Source: Hydrogenophaga sp.
GTDB lineage: Bacteria; Pseudomonadota; Gammaproteobacteria; Burkholderiales; Burkholderiaceae_C
DNA length: 64,000 nt
Direction of reading: 5' to 3'
Assembly: GCF_011390835.1 (NCBI RefSeq)
Contig: NZ_JAABRQ010000001.1
Coordinates: 310,001 to 374,000 of the forward strand
The notes under the pieces are model-generated. The model ran no database searches. It had not been told where the DNA came from and saw only the letters and a program-made list of their open reading frames with translations. This document shows, in pieces, positions 46,608-54,908 of the stretch. Each line of letters opens with the position of its first letter. The first letter of the stretch is position 1. Position numbers and translations under genes: made by a program.

Positions 46608-46741
46608 GTGTGCTCCATCGGTGCAATTGGCCGGAACCCGGCGCGCTGCTTGCGACCCGTCAGGCGACTCAAGGTTCCCCGCTCGAGGGATTCACTGCCG
46701 TTTCCGGATCTGCAAGTTGCGCGGATGATACCGAGAAACCG

Positions 46742-46769
46742 TTATGGGGACTCCGCCTGCGGTTTCAAG
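46742..46769 (-). promoter_or_regulatory. htpX: Sigma-32 (heat-shock) promoter of htpX
   Basis: On the minus strand CTTGAAA (46763-46769) and CCCCATAA (46742-46749) are separated by exactly 13 bp. This matches the sigma-32 consensus CTTGAAA-N13/14-CCCCATnT almost perfectly. Transcription would run into htpX, whose ATG is at 46607, leaving a leader of about 130 nt. Confidence 0.8.
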
Positions 46770-46785
46770 CCAAGACCCTTGGGTT

Positions 46786-47547
46786 TCAGGGGGTTGCGGC
46801 TGGCCTCGGCGGCCGGAACACCGAGGAGTCGTCGTAGAACGCGGGATCTTCATTGGGTGCCCACCAGCCCGGCACGCCCAGCACTGGCAGCGGGGTAAAC
46901 GGCTTGCCCGCCAGCTCGCTCGCTTCCAGCCGGCTGGCCAGCCAGGTGTCCCACTGGGCCAGCTCGTGGCTCAGCGCCAGCGGCACCGGCACCGCATACA
47001 CATGGGCGGTGATCGACTTGTAGGGTGTGACCAGCTTTTCCAGCAAGGCGTGGCCCACCAGCACCAGCCGCGCCTGACTCCAAAGCGGGCGCAGCTCGAT
47101 GAACAACTTGGGCCAGTCGCGCTGGGTGAGCGCATCCCAGAGCGCATCCGGCGCCTGCAGCAGCGCGGCGTTTTCGTCGAACAGCGTCAGCGCATCGCGA
47201 ACAGCCCCCCGCACCTGGCCGACGCCCACCTGTGCGATCTGCGCGGCCTGCAGCTGGTTGAGACGGCGCTTGGCGGCGGGGAAGCGGTGCCAGCACAGGC
47301 CGTTGAAAAAGTCGTGCAGGTTGTCGCGCGTGGGCACCTGGCCGGTGTCGAAGATGTGCTGCTCGTAAGCCACGCCTTCAGGCAGGTCGGACTGAGGCAC
47401 GAAGCGAACCGGCGCGCGCCCTAGTGCATTGAGCACGGCAACGAAAGAGGCTTCTCGGGAGAAGATGGGCGCCAGTGCGCTGCCGATTTCCGCCAACGGA
47501 TCAAACCAGGGCGAATCCCAGGCCACCTCGCAGCGCGACGCGCTCAT
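46786..47547 (-). CDS. DUF3025 family protein
   Basis: A 253-residue soluble protein. The conserved DNLHDFFNGLCWHRFPAAKRRLN (parts: HDFFNGLCWHRFP), FDENAALL and FIELRPLW patterns mark the DUF3025 family. No signal peptide or membrane helix. Its function is unknown. Its start overlaps the stop of the NYN gene by 4 bp, and that gene in turn overlaps pyrC by 4 bp, so the three form one translationally coupled unit. Confidence 0.82.
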   Translation of the reverse strand: MSASRCEVAWDSPWFDPLAEIGSALAPIFSREASFVAVLNALGRAPVRFVPQSDLPEGVAYEQHIFDTGQVPTRDNLHDFFNGLCWHRFPAAKRRLNQLQAAQIAQVGVGQVRGAVRDALTLFDENAALLQAPDALWDALTQRDWPKLFIELRPLWSQARLVLVGHALLEKLVTPYKSITAHVYAVPVPLALSHELAQWDTWLASRLEASELAGKPFTPLPVLGVPGWWAPNEDPAFYDDSSVFRPPRPAATP

Positions 47548-48314
47548 CCAGGTCGTGCGCCCTTGGCCTGCCGCTTGTCCCTCACCGACACGTGAGATGT
47601 GCCTTCGTTGGCGAAATCAAACAGCTGGGAGGCCACCAGCAGCTTGCTCAATGTCGAGTACCCATAGTTACGCGAGTCGAACGACGCTTGGTTGCCGATT
47701 TGCTGCCCGACCGCATCCACGCGCGCCCAACCTCCCTCGTCGGCGGCCGCCTGGACCGCGTTTCGCAGCAGACCTACCAGCCTGGCGTCCTGTTTGAGCT
47801 GCGCTGTCGGCACGCGAAGCGGCGCTGCAGGCGAAGCATCAGGGGTCTCGGATGCAGCGTCCCCGCCCAGCTTGTCCAAGTAAAGGAAGCGCGAGCAAGC
47901 ATTGACAAACGGCTCTGGTGTCTTCTGGGCACCAAACCCATACACCGCAGCGCCTTTGGCGCGCAAATGCATGACCAAGGGCGTGAAATCGGCATCCGAT
48001 GAGACGATACCGAATGCATCGGGCTGATCGGTGTACAGGAGCTCCAGGGCATCGATCACCATGGCCATGTCGCTGGCGTTCTTGCCTTTCGAGTAATCAA
48101 ACTGCTGCATCGGGCGGATGGCATGCTCATGCAACTTTTCCTCCCAGCCCTTCAACTCGGCCTTCTTCCAGTTCCCATAAGCGCGTCGGACATTGGTCAC
48201 GCCAAATGTCGACAGCTCGGTCAGGATCACGTCGATTTTGGAGGCGGGCGAATTGTCGGCGTCAATAAGCAGGGCAATATGGGGCTCTGCCCGCAGTGCC
48301 TCGCGCGGCTTCAC
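47544..48314 (-). CDS. NYN-domain putative ribonuclease with C-terminal OST-HTH (LOTUS) domain
   Basis: A 256-residue cytoplasmic protein. The N-terminal NYN domain (about 10-148) belongs to the PIN-like nuclease group; likely metal-binding acids are Asp18 and Asp20 (LLIDADNS), Asp82 (KNASDMAM) and Asp107/Asp109 (SSDADFTPL). The C-terminal part (about 170-248), with [15 protein letters not shown] and [10 protein letters not shown], fits an OST-HTH/LOTUS domain, an RNA-binding module. The combination suggests RNA cleavage or RNA binding. The target is unknown. It overlaps both pyrC and the DUF3025 gene by 4 bp. Confidence 0.85.
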   Translation of the reverse strand: MKPREALRAEPHIALLIDADNSPASKIDVILTELSTFGVTNVRRAYGNWKKAELKGWEEKLHEHAIRPMQQFDYSKGKNASDMAMVIDALELLYTDQPDAFGIVSSDADFTPLVMHLRAKGAAVYGFGAQKTPEPFVNACSRFLYLDKLGGDAASETPDASPAAPLRVPTAQLKQDARLVGLLRNAVQAAADEGGWARVDAVGQQIGNQASFDSRNYGYSTLSKLLVASQLFDFANEGTSHVSVRDKRQAKGARPG

Positions 48315-49357
48315 GCCAGCCTCCAGGGCAGCGCTTCACCCGAGCGCAGCGGTTTGAGCTGGGCTTCGCCGAAGGCAAAACTCTCGGGCGGTGTCCAGCG
48401 CTCGCGCCGCAGGGTGACGGTGCCGGCATTGCGCGGCAGGCCGTAGAAGTCAGCGCCAAAGAAACTGGCAAAGCCTTCCAGCTTGTCCAGCGCGCCAGCG
48501 GCATCGAATACCTCGGCGTACATCTCCAACGCGGCGTGGGCGGTGTAGCAACCGGCGCAGCCGGTGGCGTGTTCCTTCAGATGCGCCGGATGCGGCGCGC
48601 TGTCGGTGCCCAGGAAAAACTTCGGGCTGCCGCCGGTGGCCGCCGCCACCAGGGCCTGGCGGTGGGTTTCTCGCTTCAACACCGGCAGGCAGTAGTAGTG
48701 CGGCCGGATGCCACCGGTGAAGAGGGCGTTGCGGTTGTACAGCAGGTGGTGGGCGGTGATAGTGGCCGCCAGGAAACGGTCACCCCCGGACACGTACTGC
48801 GCCGCCTCGCGGGTGGTGATGTGCTCCATCACGATCTTGAGCTCCGGGAAGTCCTTGCGCAGCGGCTGGAGCTGCTGCTCGATGAACACGGCCTCGCGGT
48901 CGAACAGGTCAATATCGGGACTGGTGACTTCGCCGTGCACCAGCAGCAACACACCTGCGCGCTGCATGGCCTCCAGCGTCTTGTAGGTCTTGCGGATGTC
49001 GGTCACGCCAGCGTCGCTGTTGGTGGTGGCGCCGGCGGGGTAGAGCTTCACGGCGACCACGCCGGCGTCCTTGGCGCGGGCGATTTCTTCGGCTGGCAGG
49101 TTGTCGGTGAGGTAGAGCGTCATCAGCGGCTCGAAGTCCATCCCCGCAGGCACTGCGGCACGGATACGGTCGCGGTAGGCCATTGCCTGCGCCGCGGTGG
49201 TGACCGGTGGCTTGAGGTTGGGCATGATGATCGCGCGGCCAAACTGCGCGGCTGTGTGCGGCACCACGGTCTGCAAGGCCTCTCCGTCGCGCACATGCAA
49301 GTGCCAGTCGTCGGGACGGATGATGGTGATCGAGGCAGGGGTGGCGGCAGCGTTCAT
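48311..49357 (-). CDS. pyrC: Dihydroorotase PyrC
   Basis: A class II dihydroorotase of 348 residues, third step of pyrimidine synthesis (carbamoyl-aspartate to dihydroorotate). The metal site begins with His19 and His21 in DDWHLHVRD; the bridging carboxylated Lys is in [12 protein letters not shown]; further ligands are in LLVHGEV and MEHITT, and the catalytic Asp in LGTDSAPH. Full family length. It is the first gene of the coupled pyrC-NYN-DUF3025 unit, 40 bp after the LysR gene. Confidence 0.98.
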   Translation of the reverse strand: MNAAATPASITIIRPDDWHLHVRDGEALQTVVPHTAAQFGRAIIMPNLKPPVTTAAQAMAYRDRIRAAVPAGMDFEPLMTLYLTDNLPAEEIARAKDAGVVAVKLYPAGATTNSDAGVTDIRKTYKTLEAMQRAGVLLLVHGEVTSPDIDLFDREAVFIEQQLQPLRKDFPELKIVMEHITTREAAQYVSGGDRFLAATITAHHLLYNRNALFTGGIRPHYYCLPVLKRETHRQALVAAATGGSPKFFLGTDSAPHPAHLKEHATGCAGCYTAHAALEMYAEVFDAAGALDKLEGFASFFGADFYGLPRNAGTVTLRRERWTPPESFAFGEAQLKPLRSGEALPWRLA

Positions 49358-49397
49358 GCCCAGATTGTCTCAAATGAGCCGGCAGGCTCGCGCAAGG

Positions 49398-50324
49398 TCA
49401 GCGTGCTGGCTTGCTTTCGACGTGTTGCTGCAAATCGAGCCAGAATTTTTCCAGCGCACGCTTGGCGCGCCGCGCCGTCGGTCGCTCGCGGTAGATGCGG
49501 ATGTCCATGTCGGTCTCCAGTCCGGCCCCGGCCGACACCAGCTTCTTGGCGCGAACATCCTTGCGCACCGCGGTGCCGGGCAGAAAGGCGATGCCGTGGC
49601 CTTCCAGCGCCATCGCCTTCAGGCCCTCGGCCATGTCGGTCTCGTAAATGCGGTCCAGGTGCACCGGAATCACACTCTGCTTGACCAGCTGTTCAACCGC
49701 CCGCCCCAGGTAGGCGCCGGGTGCATAGGCCAAGTAGGGCACCGGGTGCCCGGGCTGCCCGGGCAAGGCATACAGGGGTGCGCCCTGCGGATTGGGCTTC
49801 ACATAGGGCGCCAGCGACTCCCGGCCCAGATGCAGCATCTCATATCGGTCCGCGTCCAACTGAATCGGCTGACCGGCGTGGTGGTAGGCAATCAGCAGAT
49901 CGCAGCTGCCTTCGACCAGGCGCATCACCGCGTCGTGCACATTGAGCGCGATCAGTCTTGTCTTGACCGGACCGCAGACCTCGCGCAGCCCCGACAGCCA
50001 GGCCGGGAAAAAGGTGAACGCGAGCGAATGCGGCACGGCGAACTCGATCACGTCCTGCGCCGCCGCAGTGTGGGCACGCAGCGTGGCACGGGTGATCTGC
50101 AAGGCCTGCAGCATTTCCAGCGCCTGCTCGTACAGGGTCTGGCCTGCGGGCGTCAAGCGCGTGGGGTAAGACGATCGGTCCACCAAATCGGTGCCCGCCC
50201 AGGCTTCCAGCGACTGGATGCGGCGCGAAAACGCGGGCTGGGTGACGTGACGCAGCTGCGCCGAGCGGCTGAAACTCCGCGTCTCAGCCAGGCTCACAAA
50301 GTCTTCCAGCCACTTGGTCTCCAT
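49398..50324 (-). CDS. LysR-family transcriptional regulator
   Basis: A 308-residue regulator from METKWLEDFVSLAETRSFSR (start at 50324); the frame upstream is a shadow of the divergent gene. The N-terminal winged helix-turn-helix is typical (SRSAQLRHVTQPAFSRRIQ), followed by the effector-binding domain (about 90-300). It is divergent from an ABM-domain monooxygenase gene across 129 bp, so that gene is its likeliest target, alongside itself. The inducer cannot be predicted. Confidence 0.92.
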   Translation of the reverse strand: METKWLEDFVSLAETRSFSRSAQLRHVTQPAFSRRIQSLEAWAGTDLVDRSSYPTRLTPAGQTLYEQALEMLQALQITRATLRAHTAAAQDVIEFAVPHSLAFTFFPAWLSGLREVCGPVKTRLIALNVHDAVMRLVEGSCDLLIAYHHAGQPIQLDADRYEMLHLGRESLAPYVKPNPQGAPLYALPGQPGHPVPYLAYAPGAYLGRAVEQLVKQSVIPVHLDRIYETDMAEGLKAMALEGHGIAFLPGTAVRKDVRAKKLVSAGAGLETDMDIRIYRERPTARRAKRALEKFWLDLQQHVESKPAR

Positions 50325-50453
50325 GGCTGCACTGTACGCCATTCGATTGGACTTCTTGGCCGACTCACGACACGACCCGGCGGACTCGCCAAGGTCAAAA
50401 ATCGGGTCCAGAATGCTCTTGGCCAGCTGGCCTTCACCACTCAAGGAGACAAG
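50325..50453. promoter_or_regulatory. Divergent LysR / monooxygenase intergenic region
   Basis: 129 bp between divergent genes, the place for LysR-type binding sites. Dyads seen are GGCCAGCTGGCC at 50421-50432 (12-bp palindrome) and the separated pair CTTGGC / GCCAAG (about 50355 and 50388). Neither has the classic T-N11-A form. AAGGAG at 50443-50448 is the ribosome-binding site of the plus-strand gene. Confidence 0.35.
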
Positions 50454-50819
50454 ATGTTCAAACCCGATACCTGCTGCACACTGGTGCCCTACTTCGAGAT
50501 ACGGGAAGGCCAGTTGGACGCGTTCAAGGCGCTGGGGCCCAAGTTCGTCGCCAGGACCCAGACCGAGGCAGGCTGTCTGCACTACGCGTTCTCATTCAAC
50601 GGCAACACCGCACACTGCCGGGAAGGCTATGAAGACGCGCAAGCGGTGCTGGCCCATCTGGACAACGTGGGGGCGCTGTTGGGCGAAGCCCTCAAAATCG
50701 CCAAGATCGTGCGCCTTGAAGTCCATGGGCCAGCGGCAGAACTTGACAAGCTGCGCACGCCCCTGGCGTCGCTTGAACCGCAGTACTTTGCGCTAGAGCC
50801 TGGCATTCGCCGAGTCTGA
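50454..50819 (+). CDS. Antibiotic biosynthesis monooxygenase (ABM) domain protein
   Basis: A 121-residue protein starting at ATG 50454 behind a clear AAGGAG site; the long frame upstream is a shadow of the LysR gene. The pattern CTLVPYFEIREGQLDAFKAL followed by TQTEAGCLHYAFSF is that of a dimeric ferredoxin-like ABM domain. Such proteins include quinol monooxygenases and heme-degrading enzymes, but many have unknown substrates. The divergent LysR regulator probably controls it. Confidence 0.75.
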   Translation: MFKPDTCCTLVPYFEIREGQLDAFKALGPKFVARTQTEAGCLHYAFSFNGNTAHCREGYEDAQAVLAHLDNVGALLGEALKIAKIVRLEVHGPAAELDKLRTPLASLEPQYFALEPGIRRV

Positions 50820-50826
50820 ACCGGAT

Positions 50827-52713
50827 TCAGTCGGACGCCGACTGCTGCAAAGCCCACATCTCCGCATAGACCCCGCCGCGCGACACCAGCTCCGAGTGCC
50901 GCCCACGTTCGACGATCTCGCCATTGACCAACACCAGGATTTCGTGCGCGTCCACCACGGTGGAGAGGCGGTGCGCAATCACCAGCGAGGTCTTGTTGCG
51001 CGCCGCGCTCTTCAGCTCGGCCTGAATCGCGCGTTCGTTGGCTGAGTCCAGTGCCGAGGTGGCTTCATCGAAGATCACGATCGGCGGGTTTTTCAGCAAC
51101 GTGCGCGCGATGGCCACGCGCTGCTTCTCGCCGCCCGAGAGCTTGAGTCCACGCTCACCCACCGGGGTGGCATAGCCCTTGGGCAGGCGCTCGATGAAGC
51201 TGTGGATGTGGGCGGCCTGGGCAGCCGCCACGGCGGCATCGTGCCCGGCATCGGGACGGCCATAGAGGATGTTGTATTCGATGGTGTCGTTGAACAGCAC
51301 CGTGTCCTGCGGCACGATGCCGATCGCCTGCCGCACGCTGGCCTGCGTGACATGGCGGATGTCCTGACCGGCGATGGTGATGCGCCCGGTGCCGTGAGGG
51401 CCACCCGCTTCGCCCGCCTGCTCATGGTTGCTCACGTCATAAAAGCGGTACAGCAGCCGAGCCAGCGTCGATTTGCCCGAGCCAGAAGGCCCGACCACGG
51501 CCACCGTCTTGCCCGCCGGAATCTCGAAGCTCACGCCGTGCAGGATCTCGCGCGCGGGCTCGTAGGCGAAGTGCACATTCTCGAAGCGCACGGGGGGCGG
51601 CCCGTCCAGCGCCAGATCGCTGGCGCCAGGCTGGTCGGCGATTTCGCGCTCTTTTTCCAGCAGCACGAACATCTTGTCCAGGTCGGTCAGGCTTTGCTTG
51701 ATCTCGCGGTACAGCACGCCGAGGAAGCCCAGCGGAATGTAGAGCTGGATCATGAAGGCATTGATCATGACCAGGTCGCCCAGCGTGAGCTCTCCGGCCA
51801 CCACGCCCTGGGTGGCGCGCCAGAGCATCAACACCAGGGCGGTGGCGATCACCAGCTGTTGCCCGGCATTGAGCATGGATAGCGTGGTCTGACTCTTGAT
51901 GCGCGCGCGGCGCAGCTTTTCCAGCGCCTCGTCGTAGCGCCTCGCCTCGAAGGTCTCGTTGTTGAAGTACTTGACGGTCTCGTAGTTCAGCAACGAGTCG
52001 ACGGCGCGGGTCTGGCTCACCGACTCCAGCTCGTTCATCTCGCGGCGGAAACGGGTGCGCCACTCGGTCACGATCACCGTGAAGGTGACGTAGAGCACCA
52101 GCGCCACCAGCGTGATCCAGACATAGCCCATGTCGAACTGCGTGCCCAGCAGCGCCAGCACCATGGTGACTTCGATCAGAGTGGGAACGATGCTGTAAAG
52201 GGAATACGAGATGAGTGACTGCACGCCACGCGTGCCGCGCTCGATGTCGCGCGTCATGCCACCAGTCTGTCGGTCGAGGTGAAAACGCAGACTCAACGCG
52301 TGCAGGTGGCCAAACACCTCCAGCGCGATGCTGCGGGTGGCGCCCTCGGTGGCCTTGGCGAACACCAGCTCGCGCAGCTCGGTGAAGATGGCGGTGGACA
52401 GGCGCAGGCCGCCGTAGGCCAGCAAAAGGCCCAGCGGCACCACCAGCAAGGCTTCCACACTGCCAGGCTTGATGGTCATCGCATCGACCAGCTGCTTGAG
52501 CAGCAGCGGCACACTCACGTTGGCCATCTTGGCCGCGACCATGAAACTCAGCGCGATCACCACGCGCCATTTGTATTGCCACAGGTAGGGAAGCAGGCGC
52601 CGCAGCGTGGCCCAGTCGGATCCACGGGCAGTGGCCGCCTGGCCGTTGGGCGAGGTGGCAGAAGCTGTGGCGTGGGGTAGGGAGGTGGCGGAAGAGGAGG
52701 AAGACGGGCGCAT
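50827..52713 (-). CDS. Atm1-type ABC exporter (fused permease and ATPase)
   Basis: A half-size ABC exporter of 628 residues from the ATG at 52713. A Ser/Ala-rich N-terminal tail precedes six membrane helices (about 45-345). The cytoplasmic loop NYETVKYFNNE (about 243-253) is a hallmark of the Atm1/ABCB7 branch. The ATPase has Walker A GPSGSGKST (408-416), signature LSGGEKQRVAIA, Walker B IVIFDEATSALD and the His switch. Atm1 relatives export glutathione-linked compounds and support metal tolerance. It is divergent from the thioesterase gene with only 35 bp between starts. Confidence 0.93.
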   Translation of the reverse strand: MRPSSSSSATSLPHATASATSPNGQAATARGSDWATLRRLLPYLWQYKWRVVIALSFMVAAKMANVSVPLLLKQLVDAMTIKPGSVEALLVVPLGLLLAYGGLRLSTAIFTELRELVFAKATEGATRSIALEVFGHLHALSLRFHLDRQTGGMTRDIERGTRGVQSLISYSLYSIVPTLIEVTMVLALLGTQFDMGYVWITLVALVLYVTFTVIVTEWRTRFRREMNELESVSQTRAVDSLLNYETVKYFNNETFEARRYDEALEKLRRARIKSQTTLSMLNAGQQLVIATALVLMLWRATQGVVAGELTLGDLVMINAFMIQLYIPLGFLGVLYREIKQSLTDLDKMFVLLEKEREIADQPGASDLALDGPPPVRFENVHFAYEPAREILHGVSFEIPAGKTVAVVGPSGSGKSTLARLLYRFYDVSNHEQAGEAGGPHGTGRITIAGQDIRHVTQASVRQAIGIVPQDTVLFNDTIEYNILYGRPDAGHDAAVAAAQAAHIHSFIERLPKGYATPVGERGLKLSGGEKQRVAIARTLLKNPPIVIFDEATSALDSANERAIQAELKSAARNKTSLVIAHRLSTVVDAHEILVLVNGEIVERGRHSELVSRGGVYAEMWALQQSASD

Positions 52714-52748
52714 GCAGGACAATCGCAGTTTGCATCGAGATTGTGCCC

Positions 52749-53183
52749 ATGTCCGTCGAATCAAGCTCCCCCTCCCAAAGTACCCTGCCCGTCGACCGGG
52801 AGCTGGTGCTCAAGGTCATTCCCATGCCCGCCGACTGCAACGCCAACGGCGACATCTTCGGTGGCTGGGTCATGGCACAGGTCGATCTCGCGGGCTCGGT
52901 ACTCCCAGCGCGCTACGTGCAGGGGCGCATGGCAACGGTCGCGGTGAACCAGTTCGTGTTCAAGCACCCGGTGCGCGTGGGCGACATCCTGAGCTTCTTC
53001 GCGCACATCGAGCGCATCGGCAACACGTCGATCACGGTGCAGGTGGAGGTGTACGCCGAACGCTTCCGCGCCCAAGGTCAGTACGTCAAGGTCACCGAGG
53101 CCAGCCTGACCTACGTGGCGATCGACGACTCGGGCAAACCCCGCCCAGTGCCCAAAGGCAACCCGGTGGCGACCGGTCCATGA
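52749..53183 (+). CDS. Acyl-CoA thioesterase, YciA type
   Basis: A 144-residue single hotdog-fold protein. The catalytic region NANGDIFGGWVMAQVDLAG contains the YciA-type Asn and Asp; VNQFVFKHPVRVGDILSFFAHI follows (quoted in part). YciA-like enzymes hydrolyse a wide range of acyl-CoA esters in the cytoplasm. The ATG at 52749 is preferred over the in-frame GTG at 52743. A small hairpin without T-run follows at about 53242-53276. Confidence 0.9.
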   Translation: MSVESSSPSQSTLPVDRELVLKVIPMPADCNANGDIFGGWVMAQVDLAGSVLPARYVQGRMATVAVNQFVFKHPVRVGDILSFFAHIERIGNTSITVQVEVYAERFRAQGQYVKVTEASLTYVAIDDSGKPRPVPKGNPVATGP

Positions 53184-53324
53184 GTGGCCGCTGATCCGGG
53201 GTCAACACCGCGGTCGGCGCTCTGCCCCGCGTCAATTGAGGTCCCAAAGCAACAGAGCGCACCCTCCTGAAAGAAGGCGCGCTGTGGCAGCTTGGCGACG
53301 AGGGGGTGTCAGCCCCGCACAGGA

Positions 53325-53588
53325 TCATCGCAGCAAGATGTCGTTCTTGACCTTCTGAACACCGATGACTTCGCTGGCCAGTTGCGCCGCGCGGCTGCGC
53401 TCGGCGCCGGTTTTCACGAAGCCGCTGACCACAGGCTCCTTGAGCAAGGCGGCCTTCACCTGGGTGGTGATGGCGGATTCGTCCACGTGCTCGCCCTTGC
53501 CTTCGCGGGTGGGCGTGGCGCCGCAGACCGCCAGTGCCATTACGGCGAGGCCGGAGAAAAAGAGTCGGATCAGGAGGGATCGGGTCAG
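53325..53588 (-). CDS. BON-domain lipoprotein, apparently shortened
   Basis: A short exported protein with an uncertain start. The signal sequence LLIRLFFSGLAVMALAVCGATP has a plausible lipobox at LAVC. An AAGGAG site lies 5 bp before a CTG codon at 53588 and no ATG fits, so the start may be CTG (87 residues); a GTG at 53603 overlaps the ribosome-binding site. The mature part begins like a BON protein (DESAITTQVKAALLKEP) and ends like one (AAQLASEVIGVQKVKNDILLR), but about 20-25 residues expected between AALLKEP and VVSGFV, covering the first strands, are missing. It may be a degraded gene. Confidence 0.55.
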   Translation of the reverse strand: MTRSLLIRLFFSGLAVMALAVCGATPTREGKGEHVDESAITTQVKAALLKEPVVSGFVKTGAERSRAAQLASEVIGVQKVKNDILLR

Positions 53589-53739
53589 GGTGTCTCCTTG
53601 CACAAGGGGTGAAGGCCCGGAATGCGCCCGGCGACCGGTCGATGTACCGACCCGATCTGGCTCAAACCTTGCAGACACCCACTCACGCTTGGCCCGGACC
53701 CGCCGCCGCCGCCAGAGGAGCGCGCAGCGTGCTCGGGAT

Positions 53740-54534
53740 TCAGAAGCGCCCGTGGCGCCCCTGCCCGGCCGCGAACCGCACAGCGCCTTCGAGAGCATCG
53801 GAGATCCGCAACTTACCGCGCTGCCACTCCTGTTGCAGCGCATCGCCCAACGGCAAATCCCATTGGGCGTGCGCGCTTTCGCGGTCGGCGAGCATGGTGG
53901 CCTGTGGAAAGCCGGCGAGCTGCCGGGCCAGTGCCACGGCCGCTTCTCGGCCCTGGCCGGTGGGTACCACTCGGTTGGCCAGGCCCATCTGCAGCGCCTC
54001 GGCCGCCTCGACCTTGCGTCCGGTCAGGATGAGGTCCATCGCGTGGCCCATGCCGATCAGGCGCGGCAACCGCACCGTGCCGCCGTCGATCAGCGGCACA
54101 CCAAAGCGCCGGCAGTAGATGCCGAAGTAGGCATCGGCCTCCATCACGCGCAGGTCGCACCAGAGGGCCAGCTCCATGCCGCCGGCCACCGCAGCGCCAC
54201 TCACGGCGGCGATCACCGGTTTGCTCAAACGCAGGCGCGACGGACCCATGGGCCCCAGGGCACGGCTATCGTCGGTTTCGAAGTCCAGCCCCCTCAGAGC
54301 CTGGTCATTGCCCGATACCGCCAGGCGGGCGCCGTGCTGCAAATCCCACCCGGCACAGAAATGCCCGTGGGCGCCGTGGAACACCGCGACCCGCGCCTCT
54401 GCATCGTCCTCAAAGGCCAGAAAGGCGGCATACAGCGCCAACGCGGTTTCTCGATCGACCGCGTTGCGAACGGCCGGCCGCGCCAGCGTCACCACGTGGA
54501 TGCCATCCAGACGCTCGACGGTGACTGCATTCAT
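53740..54534 (-). CDS. Enoyl-CoA hydratase/isomerase family protein
   Basis: A 264-residue crotonase-fold enzyme. The first oxyanion-hole segment is GHFCAGWDLQHG and the second is AVSGAAVAGGMELALWCDLRV; the later RRFGVPLIDGGTVRLPRLIG is typical. The acid pair of true hydratases is not clearly present (the second site reads GVPLIDGG), so the exact reaction is open. The start at 54534 overlaps the stop of the small AtuA-associated gene (ATGA). In the AtuA context it may hydrate an unsaturated branched acyl-CoA, the role AtuE plays in citronellol breakdown. Confidence 0.85.
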   Translation of the reverse strand: MNAVTVERLDGIHVVTLARPAVRNAVDRETALALYAAFLAFEDDAEARVAVFHGAHGHFCAGWDLQHGARLAVSGNDQALRGLDFETDDSRALGPMGPSRLRLSKPVIAAVSGAAVAGGMELALWCDLRVMEADAYFGIYCRRFGVPLIDGGTVRLPRLIGMGHAMDLILTGRKVEAAEALQMGLANRVVPTGQGREAAVALARQLAGFPQATMLADRESAHAQWDLPLGDALQQEWQRGKLRISDALEGAVRFAAGQGRHGRF

Positions 54535-54908
54535 TCGGGCCACCAGCCCACGCGCGGGCCGCTCAAGGCGTGGTCCAGCTCAGTCTTCGTCACCTCGATC
54601 TCCATCCTCAGCAGCGCTCCGGCCATGGCCTTGCCCAGGTTGTCCAGCCGCAGGTTGCGCGCGCCACCGCCTTGCAGCGCGCCCTTGAGCACGAGCTTGA
54701 TCGCGAGGATATTGGGCAAGGCCCAGAGCTCGACCTCACCCGCCAGCCAGGGAGCGAAGTGCGCCTGCACGCGCGCAGCGGTGACTTCGCGTTGCATGAG
54801 CCGGTAACCCTCGGCGTTCCAGGCAAACAGGCCGAAGTCCACCCAGTCGGCCTTGTCGCCGCTGCGGGCGTGGGCCAGGCGGGCGAGAGGAATGCGAAGG
54901 GCGCTCAT
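54531..54908 (-). CDS. AtuA-associated small protein (AtuA C-terminal, ferredoxin-like fold)
   Basis: A 125-residue protein from MSALRIPLARLAHARSGDKA at 54908. The opening PLARLAHARSGDKAD followed by VDFGLFA, and the late LRLDNLGKAMAGALL, match the small domain that in many genomes is either fused to or encoded next to AtuA. Overlaps of 4 bp on both sides tie it to AtuA and to the hydratase. It is probably a subunit of the AtuA protein. The biochemical activity is unknown. Confidence 0.8.
   Translation of the reverse strand: MSALRIPLARLAHARSGDKADWVDFGLFAWNAEGYRLMQREVTAARVQAHFAPWLAGEVELWALPNILAIKLVLKGALQGGGARNLRLDNLGKAMAGALLRMEIEVTKTELDHALSGPRVGWWPE

Noticed and set aside
53242..53276. Imperfect hairpin CAGAGCGC / GCGCGCTG after the thioesterase gene as a terminator
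   Set aside because: It has a mismatch, a large loop and no T-run.
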